Positions 1 through 9,235 of a stretch of 64,000 nucleotides of DNA are shown in pieces. Below the pieces are notes generated by a model that was not told the origin of the DNA, did not search any database, and was given only the letters and a program-made list of their open reading frames with translations. A program made the position numbers and the translations under genes. Numbering within the stretch: position 1 is the stretch's first letter; each line of letters opens with the position of its first letter. The stretch is from Acidaminobacter sp. (GTDB taxonomy: Bacteria > Bacillota_A > Clostridia > Peptostreptococcales > Acidaminobacteraceae). The stretch spans positions 48,215-112,214 of the forward strand of contig WXFH01000024.1 of assembly GCA_009881125.1 (NCBI GenBank), given 5' to 3'.

Positions 1-1107
1 GACTGGGAAGATATGTGTGGACCTATGAAGGGCGCAATTGTTGGGGTCATCAAATACGAAGGCTTAGCAGAGAATGACGAAGAGGCCGTCAAGCTGGTCG
101 AAGAAGGCGGTGTCGAGTTTGTCTCAAATCATAGCATGGGTGCTGTTGGACCAATGACAGGAATGATCAGTTACTCAATGCCGCTCTATGAAGTTAAAAA
201 TGAGACTTTTGGAAATTACGCATATTCGACATTTAATGAAGGCTTGGGAAAAGTCATGAGATTTGGCGCCAATAATGAGGAAGTCCTTGAACGGCTTAGA
301 TTTATGGAAACTTCATTGGCACCGGCTCTCAAAAAAGCATTAACACACACTGGCCCGCTTAATATACGTGTACTTATGTCAGAAGCGCTTGCCATGGGTG
401 ATGAAATGCATCAACGCAACATCGCCGCATCCCTATTGTTTGGGAAAACTGTTCTTCCTGCTATCTCCAGAGTCGTTGAAGATGTCGAAGAACGTTTTAG
501 AATTACATCCTTTATTACAGACAATAAGCAATTTTTCCTCAATCTCTGTATGGCAGCAGGCAAAGCGATGATGGATCCGGTTAAAAATATTGAGGGATCT
601 ACTGTAGTAACGGCGATGAGTAGAAATGGGACCAATTTCGGCATAAAAGTCAGCGGACTTGGAGATGAATGGTTTGAGGCGCCTGTTAATATGCCTAAGG
701 GACTTTATTTTCCTGGTTATTCAGAGTCGGATGCCAACCCGGATATGGGAGACAGCACAATTGTTGAAACTATTGGACTTGGCGGCTTTACAATGGGTGC
801 CGCACCGGCGGTCGTCAGATTTGTTGGCGCTGCAAGTGTCGAAGCTGCACTCAATTATTCTCGAGACATGATGGAAATAACGGTAGGCCAAAGCCCATCA
901 CTGCTGATGCCAACCATGAACTTTGAAGGTGCTCCAACGGGCATTGATATTAGGAAAGTTGTCGAAACGGGTATTCTGCCAGTTATTAATACCGGTATGG
1001 CCCACAAAGAACCAGGAATAGGACAGATTGGCGCCGGCATTGTCGAGGCACCGCTGGAATGCTTTATCAAGGCCGTGCTGAGATATTCTGAAGTCTACAA
1101 TATTTAA
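1..1107 (+). CDS. DUF1116 family protein (AllG/YlbE-like), 5'-truncated
   Basis: The reading frame is open from base 1 (D-W-E-D-M-C-G-P-M-K-G-A), so the gene begins upstream of the window; at least 368 residues are visible. The MCGPMKGA start, the long glycine-rich middle and the GIGQIGAGIVEAPLECF end fit the DUF1116 family (E. coli YlbE, now AllG). That family works with FdrA/AllF and AllH in the anaerobic oxamate carbamoyltransferase, which splits oxalurate to oxamate and carbamoyl phosphate. A permease follows directly and a carbamate kinase lies 2 kb downstream, which fits that pathway. Family assignment is from memory of conserved segments; the FdrA and AllH partners would have to lie outside the window. 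Confidence 0.75.
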   Translation, partial: DWEDMCGPMKGAIVGVIKYEGLAENDEEAVKLVEEGGVEFVSNHSMGAVGPMTGMISYSMPLYEVKNETFGNYAYSTFNEGLGKVMRFGANNEEVLERLRFMETSLAPALKKALTHTGPLNIRVLMSEALAMGDEMHQRNIAASLLFGKTVLPAISRVVEDVEERFRITSFITDNKQFFLNLCMAAGKAMMDPVKNIEGSTVVTAMSRNGTNFGIKVSGLGDEWFEAPVNMPKGLYFPGYSESDANPDMGDSTIVETIGLGGFTMGAAPAVVRFVGAASVEAALNYSRDMMEITVGQSPSLLMPTMNFEGAPTGIDIRKVVETGILPVINTGMAHKEPGIGQIGAGIVEAPLECFIKAVLRYSEVYNI

Positions 1108-1173
1108 GGTTTGGTCTGAGGGGCGGCAGCCTTGATCAACTGGGCTGCTGCTTTAATCATTGGAGGCGGGATT

Positions 1174-2787
1174 ATGGATTTACCTGTCACGTTATGGATG
1201 TGGCTTCTGGCATTATCGCCAGTCTTTATACTTCTTATATTGATGCTTAGATTCAATTGGGGTGCTGCAGATGCTGCTCCAATAGGCGTCGTTACAGCAT
1301 CAGTCGTTGCATTTATTTTTTATGGTGCAGATTTTAATTTACTTGCACTCGAAAGTGCAAAAGGCATATGGAATGCGATTATTGTACTTTTTGTAATTTG
1401 GCCCGCAATTCTCCTGTATGAGGTAACATACGCTGCGGGGGCTTTTGAAGTTTTTAAGAGGGGCATGCAAAAGTTCACGCCTAATGAACTGCTCCAGATC
1501 ATGACATTGGGATGGGTGTTCACCAGCTTTCTTCAGGGCATAACTGGTTTCGGTGTCCCAGTTGCCGTAGCTGCGCCGCTTCTGGCAGGGATTGGAGTTT
1601 TTCCGGTTTGGGCTGTTGTACTTGCTTTGTTGGGACAAGCTTGGGCTAATACGTTTGGAACCCTTGGAATTGCCTGGCAAGCATTGGTACTGTCAACGGG
1701 AATTGGGGATACCGCTTACTTCATTCCGACAGCATTGTGGGCTTCTGGATTCCTTCTGATAATTGATGTCTTTACTGGGATTGCATTCTGCTATTTTTAC
1801 GGGAAAATGGCAGCTATTCGAAAGGGAATGCCCGCTATTCTGTTGATCAGCCTTATACAGGGTGGTGGTCAAATGATCTTCAGTATATTTGATCCAAATG
1901 TGTCGTGTTTTATAAGTACATTGATGGCATTAGCAGCAATTTATTTTATAGGAAAGCTGCCATTTTACAATACGCCTTGGAGACTGGAAGACAGTTTGAT
2001 AATGGACCGTTCTGCCAAACATGGTCATGAAGAAGTTGAAAGTCAAATGAAGATGGCTGAAGCATTTGTTCCATACTTAGTTTTGACCCTTGCAACTATG
2101 ATCTTTTTGATGATTCCGCCGGTCACCCAGTTTTTAAACTCTTGGCAGCTAGGATTCTCATTTCCTGAGACTCAAACGGTCTATGGCGTCATAAATAAGG
2201 GTTATATCAAATATTCACCCTTTAGTCCGCTGACTCATGCAGGAACGCTTTTACTGATCTCCTCCACATTGGGATATTTGTATTTTAGGTCAAAAAATTA
2301 TATTCAGCCTGGTAAAATTATTGGCATTTTGCGTAAGAGTGTCGAAAAAACTGTACCTTCAACAATAGCGGTCGTTGCATTGATAATAATGTCTAAGATA
2401 ATGGGCGGCACTGGTCAAACGACTGTATTAGCCAGCGGGACTGCTATGGTGTTAGGTAAATATTATGCGGCACTGTCGCCAGGCGTGGGAATGCTTGGTG
2501 CGTTTATGACAAGCAGCAATATGTCTTCCAATATCCTGTTTGGTGAATTTCAGCAAATGACTGCTAAACTATTGAATCTGGACATGTCGTTGATTTTAGG
2601 CGCTCAGACTGCAGGTGGAGCCATAGGAAGTACCATTGCGCCAAGCAAAATTATTCTTGGAACAACAACCGTAGGCGTTCTGGGTCAGGAAGGATTAGTG
2701 CTAAAGAAAATTATTGTTTGGGCTATATTATCTGCAACGTTTGTCGGCGCTTTTGTTATGATCATGACGATCCTTAATGGAGGATAG
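1174..2787 (+). CDS. L-lactate permease (LctP) family transporter
   Basis: About 537 residues of almost continuous hydrophobic segments, the size and texture of LctP/GlcA permeases (12-14 membrane helices). Recognisable stretches are the QGITGFGVPVAVAAPLLAG region and the C-terminal MLGAFMTSSNMSSNILFG and IGSTIAPSKI segments. The ATG at 1174 is chosen because GGAGG lies at 1162-1166; the longer frame from 1132 lacks a ribosome site. LctP proteins move lactate or glycolate with protons. Sitting between a DUF1116 gene and carbamate kinase, this copy may carry oxamate or another small 2-oxo or 2-hydroxy acid; that is inference. Confidence 0.85.
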   Translation: MDLPVTLWMWLLALSPVFILLILMLRFNWGAADAAPIGVVTASVVAFIFYGADFNLLALESAKGIWNAIIVLFVIWPAILLYEVTYAAGAFEVFKRGMQKFTPNELLQIMTLGWVFTSFLQGITGFGVPVAVAAPLLAGIGVFPVWAVVLALLGQAWANTFGTLGIAWQALVLSTGIGDTAYFIPTALWASGFLLIIDVFTGIAFCYFYGKMAAIRKGMPAILLISLIQGGGQMIFSIFDPNVSCFISTLMALAAIYFIGKLPFYNTPWRLEDSLIMDRSAKHGHEEVESQMKMAEAFVPYLVLTLATMIFLMIPPVTQFLNSWQLGFSFPETQTVYGVINKGYIKYSPFSPLTHAGTLLLISSTLGYLYFRSKNYIQPGKIIGILRKSVEKTVPSTIAVVALIIMSKIMGGTGQTTVLASGTAMVLGKYYAALSPGVGMLGAFMTSSNMSSNILFGEFQQMTAKLLNLDMSLILGAQTAGGAIGSTIAPSKIILGTTTVGVLGQEGLVLKKIIVWAILSATFVGAFVMIMTILNGG

Positions 2788-2793
2788 ATAAAA

Positions 2794-2991
2794 ATGAAGC
2801 AACACAGCTATTTTCAAACAGACGTGGGCAAACAGACCATTTCCGGTATACTCACCATCGGCAGCCTGCCTTTGCTTTTATTCAGCAGAGAAGCGAATAG
2901 CTTAGAAATGGGAGGATTGGGTTTGCTGCTGCTGTTTGGTGGAATGCTCTCGGTCCCAATTATGTCGCGATCCAAGAGAAGACAGGTCTGA
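2794..2991 (+). CDS. small hydrophobic protein, unknown function
   Basis: A 65-residue protein starting 6 bases after the permease stop; its ribosome site (GGAGG) overlaps the permease end. It has two hydrophobic stretches (about residues 16-30 and 40-58) and a basic C-terminus (SKRRQ), so it is probably a small membrane protein with two helices. It is not recognised. Tight spacing suggests co-translation with the permease, perhaps as an accessory subunit, but the sequence shows no function. Confidence 0.5.
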   Translation: MKQHSYFQTDVGKQTISGILTIGSLPLLLFSREANSLEMGGLGLLLLFGGMLSVPIMSRSKRRQV

Positions 2992-3082
2992 AAAAGGATG
3001 GTGACAAGCCGTCTTTCAGAAAGAAGCGTAAATTGACTACTTATTTTAAGTAAATACGTATTATTTGCTAAGGAGTGAAAAA

Positions 3083-4021
3083 ATGAGAATTGTTGTAGCG
3101 CTCGGTGGTAATGCGCTTGGAAATACGCCACAGGAACAATTGGAATTAGTCAGAGCGACATCAAGGCCTATTGTGGATCTTATTGAGGCAGGACATGAGG
3201 TCGTTCTGGCTCATGGCAACGGACCTCAGGTTGGGATGATCAATTTGGCAATGCAAATTGCTTCGGAGTCGAAGAGCGGGATGCCTGAAATGCCACTTCC
3301 TGAATGTGGGGCGATGAGTCAAGGCTATATTGGGTATCATCTGCAAAATGCATTATACGAGGAAATGAAGAAAAGAAATATTAACATTCCTGTGGCGGCT
3401 ATTGCAACACAGGTCATAGTTTCATCAGATGACTCGGCATTTTCAGCGCCTTCTAAACCTATTGGTCTTTTTTATTCTGAAGAGAAAGCAAGACAACTTG
3501 AATTAGAAAAGAAATGGACATTAGTAGAAGATGCTGGACGCGGGTGGAGGCGGATTGTACCTTCTCCAAAGCCGGTTGATATTGTTGAAAAGGAAAGTAT
3601 TCGGGTGCTGGTTGAGCGTGGTCATTTAGTCATTGCTGTTGGTGGCGGGGGAATCCCAGTTATCGAGGATAACTTTAGGTTGCTGGGCGTTGCAGCAGTT
3701 ATTGACAAGGATTTTGCGAGTGCGAAACTCGCTGAAATTCTTGATGCAGATTATTTAATCATGTTGACTGGCGTTGATCAGGTTGCAATCCATTACGGCA
3801 AGCCAAACGAAACCTGGCTCAGTGAAATTTCGGTGACGGAAGCGCAACAATATATCAAAGAAGAACATTTTGCACCAGGTTCAATGCTCCCTAAAGTAGA
3901 AGCAGCAATTTCATTTGCTGAATCCAAACCTGGCAGAAAAGCCATGATTACATCGCTTGAAAAGGCAAAAGCAGGAATAGAAGGCAAAACTGGTACCGTG
4001 ATATCTGTTAGTCACTCATAA
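3083..4021 (+). CDS. arcC: carbamate kinase
   Basis: About 312 residues, the normal length. The N-terminus (MRIVVALGGNALG), the HGNGPQVG loop, the VAVGGGGIPV segment and the DKDFASAKLAE segment are hallmarks of carbamate kinase in the amino-acid kinase fold. The enzyme makes ATP from carbamoyl phosphate and ADP in the cytoplasm. The ATG at 3083 follows AGGAG at 3071-3075; an upstream TTG at 3065 would place that site inside the gene. With the DUF1116 gene upstream, it likely recovers ATP from carbamoyl phosphate released by oxamate carbamoyltransferase (compare E. coli AllK) rather than from arginine, since no arginine deiminase gene is nearby. Confidence 0.92.
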   Translation: MRIVVALGGNALGNTPQEQLELVRATSRPIVDLIEAGHEVVLAHGNGPQVGMINLAMQIASESKSGMPEMPLPECGAMSQGYIGYHLQNALYEEMKKRNINIPVAAIATQVIVSSDDSAFSAPSKPIGLFYSEEKARQLELEKKWTLVEDAGRGWRRIVPSPKPVDIVEKESIRVLVERGHLVIAVGGGGIPVIEDNFRLLGVAAVIDKDFASAKLAEILDADYLIMLTGVDQVAIHYGKPNETWLSEISVTEAQQYIKEEHFAPGSMLPKVEAAISFAESKPGRKAMITSLEKAKAGIEGKTGTVISVSHS

Positions 4022-4078
4022 ACATAGTAAAGAACCCGAGCTAAATTTCATCCAATCTATGATAGTCATATTTATAAA

Positions 4079-4105
4079 GTCCCCGCTTCGGCGGGGATTT
4101 TTATT
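4079..4105 (+). terminator. rho-independent terminator after carbamate kinase
   Basis: CCCCGC, loop TTCG, GCGGGG at 4081-4096, followed by a T-rich run. It closes the permease/carbamate kinase unit. Confidence 0.85.
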
Positions 4106-4171
4106 TGCTGTCGATCTTTGAAATTTGGAAGTTACTGTGTAATACTATAAAAAAAGGACAGGAGGCGCGCT

Positions 4172-5380
4172 ATGACTTACAATTTCGATGAAATCATTGA
4201 CCGAAGAAACACCAATGCCTTGAACACGGACGGTTTCCGAGATTACATCTTCAAAGCCCCGCCATCAATGAAATTTCCATATAAAGATGAAGAATTCATC
4301 AGAATGTGGGTTGCGGACATGGAATTCGCGACACCGCCGGAAATCATCAAGGCTATGCAGGCGCGCCTTGAGCGAAGAATTTTTGGTTATACCATGATTT
4401 TTGACCCTGCCTATGGCGAGGCATTTTTGAACTGGACAGTCCGCCGTTACGGCTGGCATTTTGATCCGGCGACGCTCGTGACTTCAAACGGAATCATCCC
4501 GGCACTCTACGAGCTGGTGGAGTATCTGTGTGAACCGGAGGATAAAATTATAATTTTCACGCCGTCCTATGCCTACTTCAAGCATGCGGCGGATTACAAC
4601 CAGATTGAGCTGGTTACCTCAGACCTGATCAATGAGGAAGGTCGATACACCATGGATTTTGACAGCTTTGAGCGCCTTGCCAAAGACGAAAAAGTGAAGC
4701 TGTGCATTTTCTGTAACCCTCATAATCCCACCGGTCGAGTGTGGACACCTGAAGAGCTAAAGCGGTTTGGTGAGATTTGCCTGGAGAATGACATTTGGAT
4801 CATTTCAGATGAAATCCACTGTGACCTGCTGCGCCGGGAGTTCAAGCATACGCCTCTAGCCAAATTGTTTCCTGACTCTGACCGGATCATTACCTGCATG
4901 GCGCCGAGCAAAACCTTCAACATGGCCGGCCTGATGATTTCGAACATCATCATTCCAAATGATGGACTGCGCAAGGTCTGGAAGCAGCGCCATTACAGCT
5001 TTGAGAACCCGCTAAGCATTGTAGCCGCACAGGCGGCGTACACGTCAGGCCATGAATGGCTGGATCAGCTTTTAACCTATTTGGACGGCAATTTTGAATA
5101 TACTCGTGATTTTCTCAGCGAACATCTCCCCAAAACGGTTTTCAAAATTTCTGAAGCCACTTACTTGGCATGGGTGGATATTTCTGCTTATCTCCCTGTG
5201 GAAGAGGACTATTGCCTGTTTTTCGCCAACAATGCAGGGGTTCTCTTAGAGGGGGGCAATCTATTTGTTTCTAATTCCGATGGTTACATCCGCCTCAACC
5301 TCGCCTGCCCAAGAGCAGTACTTGCCGAAGGCTTGTCCCGAATCGAGAAAGCGCTTACATTTGGTCAAATTGGTGACTGA
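4172..5380 (+). CDS. patB: MalY/PatB family PLP aminotransferase (probable cystathionine beta-lyase)
   Basis: 402 residues of the class I/II aminotransferase fold. The MalY/PatB pattern is clear: the N-terminal YNFDEIIDRRNTNALNTDG, the FCNPHNPTGR motif, SDEIHCDL, and the PLP lysine in APSKTFNMAGL (about residue 249). Family members split cystathionine or cysteine by beta-elimination, giving a thiol or sulfide; some repress maltose genes. It stands alone between two terminators, with AGGAGG before the ATG. A link to the homocysteine operon 4 kb away is possible but not shown. Confidence 0.85.
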   Translation: MTYNFDEIIDRRNTNALNTDGFRDYIFKAPPSMKFPYKDEEFIRMWVADMEFATPPEIIKAMQARLERRIFGYTMIFDPAYGEAFLNWTVRRYGWHFDPATLVTSNGIIPALYELVEYLCEPEDKIIIFTPSYAYFKHAADYNQIELVTSDLINEEGRYTMDFDSFERLAKDEKVKLCIFCNPHNPTGRVWTPEELKRFGEICLENDIWIISDEIHCDLLRREFKHTPLAKLFPDSDRIITCMAPSKTFNMAGLMISNIIIPNDGLRKVWKQRHYSFENPLSIVAAQAAYTSGHEWLDQLLTYLDGNFEYTRDFLSEHLPKTVFKISEATYLAWVDISAYLPVEEDYCLFFANNAGVLLEGGNLFVSNSDGYIRLNLACPRAVLAEGLSRIEKALTFGQIGD

Positions 5381-5477
5381 TAAATAGTGTTTTTTGACTC
5401 TCTTTTGGGTAAAATAGCTATGTAGGGCGAATCAAGCAACAGCGAAATTGACCTAAATCTCCCAAGGAGGCTTTAAA

Positions 5478-5900
5478 ATGTCAGTTGGTGTTTACGTTAA
5501 CTTTGACGGTAATTGTCAGGAAGCAGTGGAATACTACGCAGCTGTATTTGAAACCGAACCTCCCGTCTACATGACTTTTGGCATGGGACCGGAAGATCCG
5601 TCCTATCCAATGCCGGAAGAGGCGAAATCCCGCATTATGCACACCAATTTAATGATTGAGGGCACTCTGATCATGTTTTCAGATACCTTCCCGGGGATGC
5701 CATTTACTGTCGGAAACAACATGAGCCTGATTCTTCAATGCGACAGCAAAGAACGCATCACGAAGTATTTTGAGAAGATGAGTGATGAGGGCAGCGTCGA
5801 CATGCCGCTGCAGAAGACTTTCTGGAGTGAACTCTACGGCAGCGTTGTGGATAAATATGGCATAGGCTGGCAGTTCAGCTATGACGAGAACGCGAAATAA
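5478..5900 (+). CDS. VOC superfamily PhnB-like protein
   Basis: 140 residues matching the PhnB/glyoxalase-like group: an N-terminal beta-alpha repeat (YVNFDGNCQEAVEYYAAVF), a central MHTNLMIEGTLIMFSDT stretch and a C-terminal FWSELYGSVVDKYGIGWQFS segment. The family often carries a degenerate metal site and many members have no known reaction. AAGGAGG precedes the ATG. It is monocistronic, with a terminator directly after it. Confidence 0.8.
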   Translation: MSVGVYVNFDGNCQEAVEYYAAVFETEPPVYMTFGMGPEDPSYPMPEEAKSRIMHTNLMIEGTLIMFSDTFPGMPFTVGNNMSLILQCDSKERITKYFEKMSDEGSVDMPLQKTFWSELYGSVVDKYGIGWQFSYDENAK

Positions 5901-5907
5901 TTGAGGA

Positions 5908-5933
5908 AATCCCCGCTGCGGCGGGGATTTTTG
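5908..5933 (+). terminator. rho-independent terminator after the VOC gene
   Basis: AATCCCCGC, loop TGCG, GCGGGGATT, then T-rich bases. It is nearly the same stem as the terminator at 4079. Confidence 0.85.
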
Positions 5934-6041
5934 TTTTGGATGAGGGTATAGCTGAAGTGGTGGTCGATTGACGCCTGTCCTTCACACCGCCTTCCATGTT
6001 ATAATGGAAACCAAAGCCATAACTGAAAGGAAGTTGTCACC

Positions 6042-6578
6042 TTGTTTAAAGCGAAGATCATAGAACAGGCCATAAACCTTGGGGCACGTGATGCCCGGGT
6101 CATTCGCGTGGATGCCGTTAAAACCGCTGCCTGGGTTGCGCTTAAGTGCCGCTATGGGTGTGACCATTATGGCAAAAGTTTGTGCTGCCCGCCTCACACG
6201 CCAACCTATAAAGAGACGAGGGAAGTCCTTAAAGACTATTCGTACGCCGTGCTGATCCAGAGCCAGACACTTGAGGATACCACGGACCTGGCCCTCAATC
6301 TGGAGCGGGCGCTCTTCAAGCTGGGCTATCATAAGGCCTTAGGTTTTGGCGCCGGCAAGTGCCTGCTTTGCAGCGACTGCACCATGGCGCTCTGCACGCG
6401 ACCCTTCGAGGCGAGGCCTTCCATGGAAGCCTGCGGCATGGACGTGATGGCTACTGTCAAAGCCAGCGGCATACCTATAAGAAGTGTGGCCGATGGTCAC
6501 GTGGCTCTCGGTCCCGAATCTCCCAACAGCCCGGAAGACACAGCCTGCTGCGGCTACGGCCTGGTGTTGATCGATTAA
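6042..6578 (+). CDS. DUF2284 cysteine-rich metal-binding protein
   Basis: 178 residues from a TTG start, preceded by GAAAGG at 6025-6030. Cysteines cluster in two places: CRYGCDHYGKSLCCPP (about residues 38-53) and CLLCSDCTMALCTRPF (about 107-122), with a late CCGYG. This is the DUF2284 pattern, thought to bind an iron-sulfur cluster or other metal; no reaction is established. It is followed 41 bases later by a DMT exporter and an MBL hydrolase, which may form one transcript. Confidence 0.75.
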   Translation: MFKAKIIEQAINLGARDARVIRVDAVKTAAWVALKCRYGCDHYGKSLCCPPHTPTYKETREVLKDYSYAVLIQSQTLEDTTDLALNLERALFKLGYHKALGFGAGKCLLCSDCTMALCTRPFEARPSMEACGMDVMATVKASGIPIRSVADGHVALGPESPNSPEDTACCGYGLVLID

Positions 6579-6619
6579 GTAGAAACTGACAAAACGAATA
6601 ATTTTGGAGGATCTAAAAT

Positions 6620-7534
6620 TTGAAAAACCTGAAATATTGGATCATGCTGATCCTGGCCAGCTTTTTCTGGGCTGGAAATTACACTTTGGGAAAAGCTGTG
6701 GTCACCCAGGTAACCCCGCTTCAACTGACTTTTGTGAGATGGCTTTTTGCCTCGATTTTTATGTTAATCATTGCGACAATTATCGAAAAACCAAACTGGA
6801 AGCAGGTCTTCAAATCCTGGCCAATCCTGCTGTTCCTGGGCTTCAACGGCCTAATTGGCTATAACATGGCACTGTATACAGCCCTTAAATACACCACGCC
6901 AGTAAATGCGTCTTTGGTAAGTGCGTTGAATCCTGCCTTAATGGTTGCGGTATCTGCAGTCGTGCTTCATGAGAGGCTCTCAAAACTGCAAAAGCTGGGT
7001 ATTGTTTTCTCGCTCTCAGGGGTTATGGTCATTTTAACCCAAGGGAATCTGGCGAGACTTGTCAGTCTTGACTTTAACCGCGGCGATTTGCTGATGCTGA
7101 TTGCCATAGCGGTATGGACGGTATATTCCATTGTCGGAAAGCGGCTCAAAACTATTAAGCCCATCACAGCCAGTGCTGCTGCAGCTGTTCTGTCCACCCT
7201 TGTCATGCTGCCGGTGGTTGTCTATCAAACTAAGGCGCCCATTGCTTTAAACACCTCTGGAATACTGAGTGTGGTTTATATTGTCCTCTTTCCATCGGTA
7301 GGGTCTCTTATGTTTTGGAACCTGTCCGTACGACAAATTGGCGCGGCCACGGCAGGGGTCACCCTGAACCTGATCCCTGTGTTTACTTCCCTGTTCAGTA
7401 TACTGATGGGGGAGTCCATCACTTTGCCTCAAATCATTGGAGGACTCATGGTTTTCGCAGGTGTCTACACGACCAGCGGACTTTTGGAAAATCAGATTGC
7501 AAAAAGAAAGAAAAAGCGTGGTGAAGCGGTATGA
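6620..7534 (+). CDS. EamA/DMT superfamily transporter
   Basis: 304 residues with about ten hydrophobic segments in two EamA repeats. Typical features are the N-terminal FFWAGNYTLGKAV, the first-repeat end TTPVNASLVSALNPALMV and the second-repeat LNLIPVFTSLFSILMGE. The C-terminus is basic (KRKKKRGEAV). The start is TTG at 6620 with GGAGG at 6606-6610. The family exports amino acids, nucleosides and other metabolites; the substrate cannot be read here. It overlaps the next gene by four bases (ATGA), so the two are translationally coupled. Confidence 0.85.
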   Translation: MKNLKYWIMLILASFFWAGNYTLGKAVVTQVTPLQLTFVRWLFASIFMLIIATIIEKPNWKQVFKSWPILLFLGFNGLIGYNMALYTALKYTTPVNASLVSALNPALMVAVSAVVLHERLSKLQKLGIVFSLSGVMVILTQGNLARLVSLDFNRGDLLMLIAIAVWTVYSIVGKRLKTIKPITASAAAAVLSTLVMLPVVVYQTKAPIALNTSGILSVVYIVLFPSVGSLMFWNLSVRQIGAATAGVTLNLIPVFTSLFSILMGESITLPQIIGGLMVFAGVYTTSGLLENQIAKRKKKRGEAV

Positions 7535-8355
7535 CGGAAAATTCATTGACTTATATAGCCAACGCGGGTGTGATGCTCAAGCTGGACGGCAAGAAGATCC
7601 TGATCGATCCGCTGACGACGCCTGGCAATGTCCTATATTTGGACACCGAGCAGGCTGCGCGTGTGGCGCTGCTTACCAACGCTGCACCTTATGATCATGT
7701 GGATGTGGTGCTTGTGACCCATCACCACAGGGATCATTTTCACGCAGAAGGGATTCTGGCCTTGTTGGAGGCACAGCCAGGGGCGCATCTGGTGTCCAGT
7801 CCTGAGGTGATTCGGCGGCTGAAGGCCGCCTCTGTGTCGACTTTATCCGGGGAGGCCTTTGAGTCGGGCTCAAGCACAGTCCCGGGGAGCGACCGATGGA
7901 CAGCGGTTGAACTAGAGCTTTACGAGCACACGGAATTGACCTGCAATGGCGTGACACTCCAAATCTTCAGGACGCTGCATGACGGCGAGGATTACGCTGA
8001 TGTGACGAACCTGATGTTTGTCATAAAGTCGCCCTCCATGGTCGTGGCGCAGCTTGGCGACAGTGCGCCGGCGGACATAAATTTTGAAGGGATCCTTTCG
8101 AAAATTGGTTCACCGCTGGATGTGGTCATAGCCAACTTCCCCTACATTGCGATTCCCGCCGCGCGAAAGCTTGTGGAGCGCTGCTTGACACCTGCGTCCC
8201 TGGCGGTGCTCCATTTTCCGGATCCCACCGGGGAAGCTGCGAGATGGACTGAGGTAGCGAAAAAGAGTTTCGCCCGAGTCAAAGAAATTTATCTGCCCAC
8301 GGTGTTGCTCGAGACCCTTGGAGAGACAGTATTTTTGCCGATGGTTGCGGATTAA
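7531..8355 (+). CDS. MBL-fold metallo-hydrolase
   Basis: 274 residues with the metallo-beta-lactamase metal motif THHHRDHFH (about residues 63-71), preceded by the usual NAGVMLKLDGKKILIDP strand. Later metal ligands are probably the His in RTLHDGEDYAD and the Asp in AQLGDSAP. This resembles the UlaG-like group of MBL hydrolases acting on phosphodiesters, lactones or unknown esters; the substrate is not evident. Its coding bases are more GC-rich at third positions than the gene before it. Confidence 0.8.
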   Translation: MTENSLTYIANAGVMLKLDGKKILIDPLTTPGNVLYLDTEQAARVALLTNAAPYDHVDVVLVTHHHRDHFHAEGILALLEAQPGAHLVSSPEVIRRLKAASVSTLSGEAFESGSSTVPGSDRWTAVELELYEHTELTCNGVTLQIFRTLHDGEDYADVTNLMFVIKSPSMVVAQLGDSAPADINFEGILSKIGSPLDVVIANFPYIAIPAARKLVERCLTPASLAVLHFPDPTGEAARWTEVAKKSFARVKEIYLPTVLLETLGETVFLPMVAD

Positions 8356-8360
8356 GGAAA

Positions 8361-8403
8361 GAAACTCGGTGTCAGCGGCTTTGGCCTATCGACCCCGAGT
8401 TTC
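8361..8403. repeat. REP-like inverted repeat, copy 1
   Basis: GAAACTCGG at 8361-8369 pairs with CCGAGTTTC at 8395-8403; between them lie GTGTCAGCGGC and GGCCTATCGACC. The same pattern returns at 12232, 13361, 31068, 40142 and 41886, mostly at gene ends. It could act as a 3' stem-loop. Confidence 0.7.
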
Positions 8404-8413
8404 TTCATCAAAA

Positions 8414-8450
8414 AAAGAAGCCACTTGAGGACCTCAAGTGGCTTCTTTTC
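8414..8450. terminator. bidirectional terminator between convergent genes
   Basis: GAAGCCACTTGAG and CTCAAGTGGCTTC form a 13-bp stem with a 3-base loop (8417-8445), flanked by A-run and T-run. It serves both the MBL gene and the minus-strand homocysteine operon. Confidence 0.85.
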
Positions 8451-8455
8451 CTTTT

Positions 8456-9232
8456 TCACTTCTTCACCGGCTTAAGATCCAGCTCACCCCACATACCCAA
8501 ATGCGCGTCCAGGATCACTAAAACGCCTTTGACACCGGGGATGGCCGCGGCGAATTTCACTGCGGCGTCAATATCCTCGGGGGTGTTGACCCGGTTGGCG
8601 GTGGCGGTGGCGACGGCATCGGCTAAAGCGGTGTTTTGAGAGAGGATGACCGCGGCGTGCGCCCGTCCAAAGCTGAGGGAATGTCCAAAGCGGCCGGAGG
8701 AGGTGCAGATGCCAAGTGGGGTCTCCTCGGGTTTGATGTGGAGGGACAGACGGCCTGAGAGGGGAGAATCTCCGGCATAAATCAGGACGCGGCGTGAGGT
8801 AGACAGATCCAGGTAGAGATCGCCGCCATTTTCTACGATAACGTCCGTATTCCGCTGGCGCAGAGAAGAACCAACGACCTCGGCCACAGCGCCGGCGACG
8901 GCGGCCATGGGTCCCACTCCGGCGAGTTGAGCGGCCTGCTTCATCTTCCGAATCATAGGCGGATCCACAGTCCGAGGTACGAGGGGGGCCAGACTTTCCA
9001 GAAACTCAGGCTCTGACTCAATCTGTGAAACCAGAATGCTTCGGCACTCTGCCAGCACGTCCTCGACACCGTTGATCTCTGACGACACATAGAGGTCAAG
9101 GTCAGATTCCCCCTGGGTGACATTGAAGCGCCTGAGGGGATGCTGTTGCTGGCCGCTGGTCCAGTCCCTGTAGAAGCGGGGCTCGTAGGGAGGTTGGGTG
9201 ATGTGACCATCGGCAGGGCCTTGGTTTTTCAT
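8456..9232 (-). CDS. UPF0280 / ApbE-like protein (COG2122), sulfide assimilation
   Basis: 258 residues of the UPF0280 family, distantly ApbE-like. Diagnostic stretches are GVGPMAAVAGAVAE, DVIVENGGDLYL and CTSSGRFGHSLSFG. In Methanosarcina acetivorans the COG2122 protein MA1715 is required for efficient sulfide assimilation together with the DUF39 and NIL-ferredoxin proteins that make homocysteine. The same three families sit here in one operon, so a role in moving sulfide into homocysteine is a good inference. The stop lies next to the shared terminator. Confidence 0.85.
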   Translation of the reverse strand: MKNQGPADGHITQPPYEPRFYRDWTSGQQQHPLRRFNVTQGESDLDLYVSSEINGVEDVLAECRSILVSQIESEPEFLESLAPLVPRTVDPPMIRKMKQAAQLAGVGPMAAVAGAVAEVVGSSLRQRNTDVIVENGGDLYLDLSTSRRVLIYAGDSPLSGRLSLHIKPEETPLGICTSSGRFGHSLSFGRAHAAVILSQNTALADAVATATANRVNTPEDIDAAVKFAAAIPGVKGVLVILDAHLGMWGELDLKPVKK

Positions 9233-9235
9233 TTT

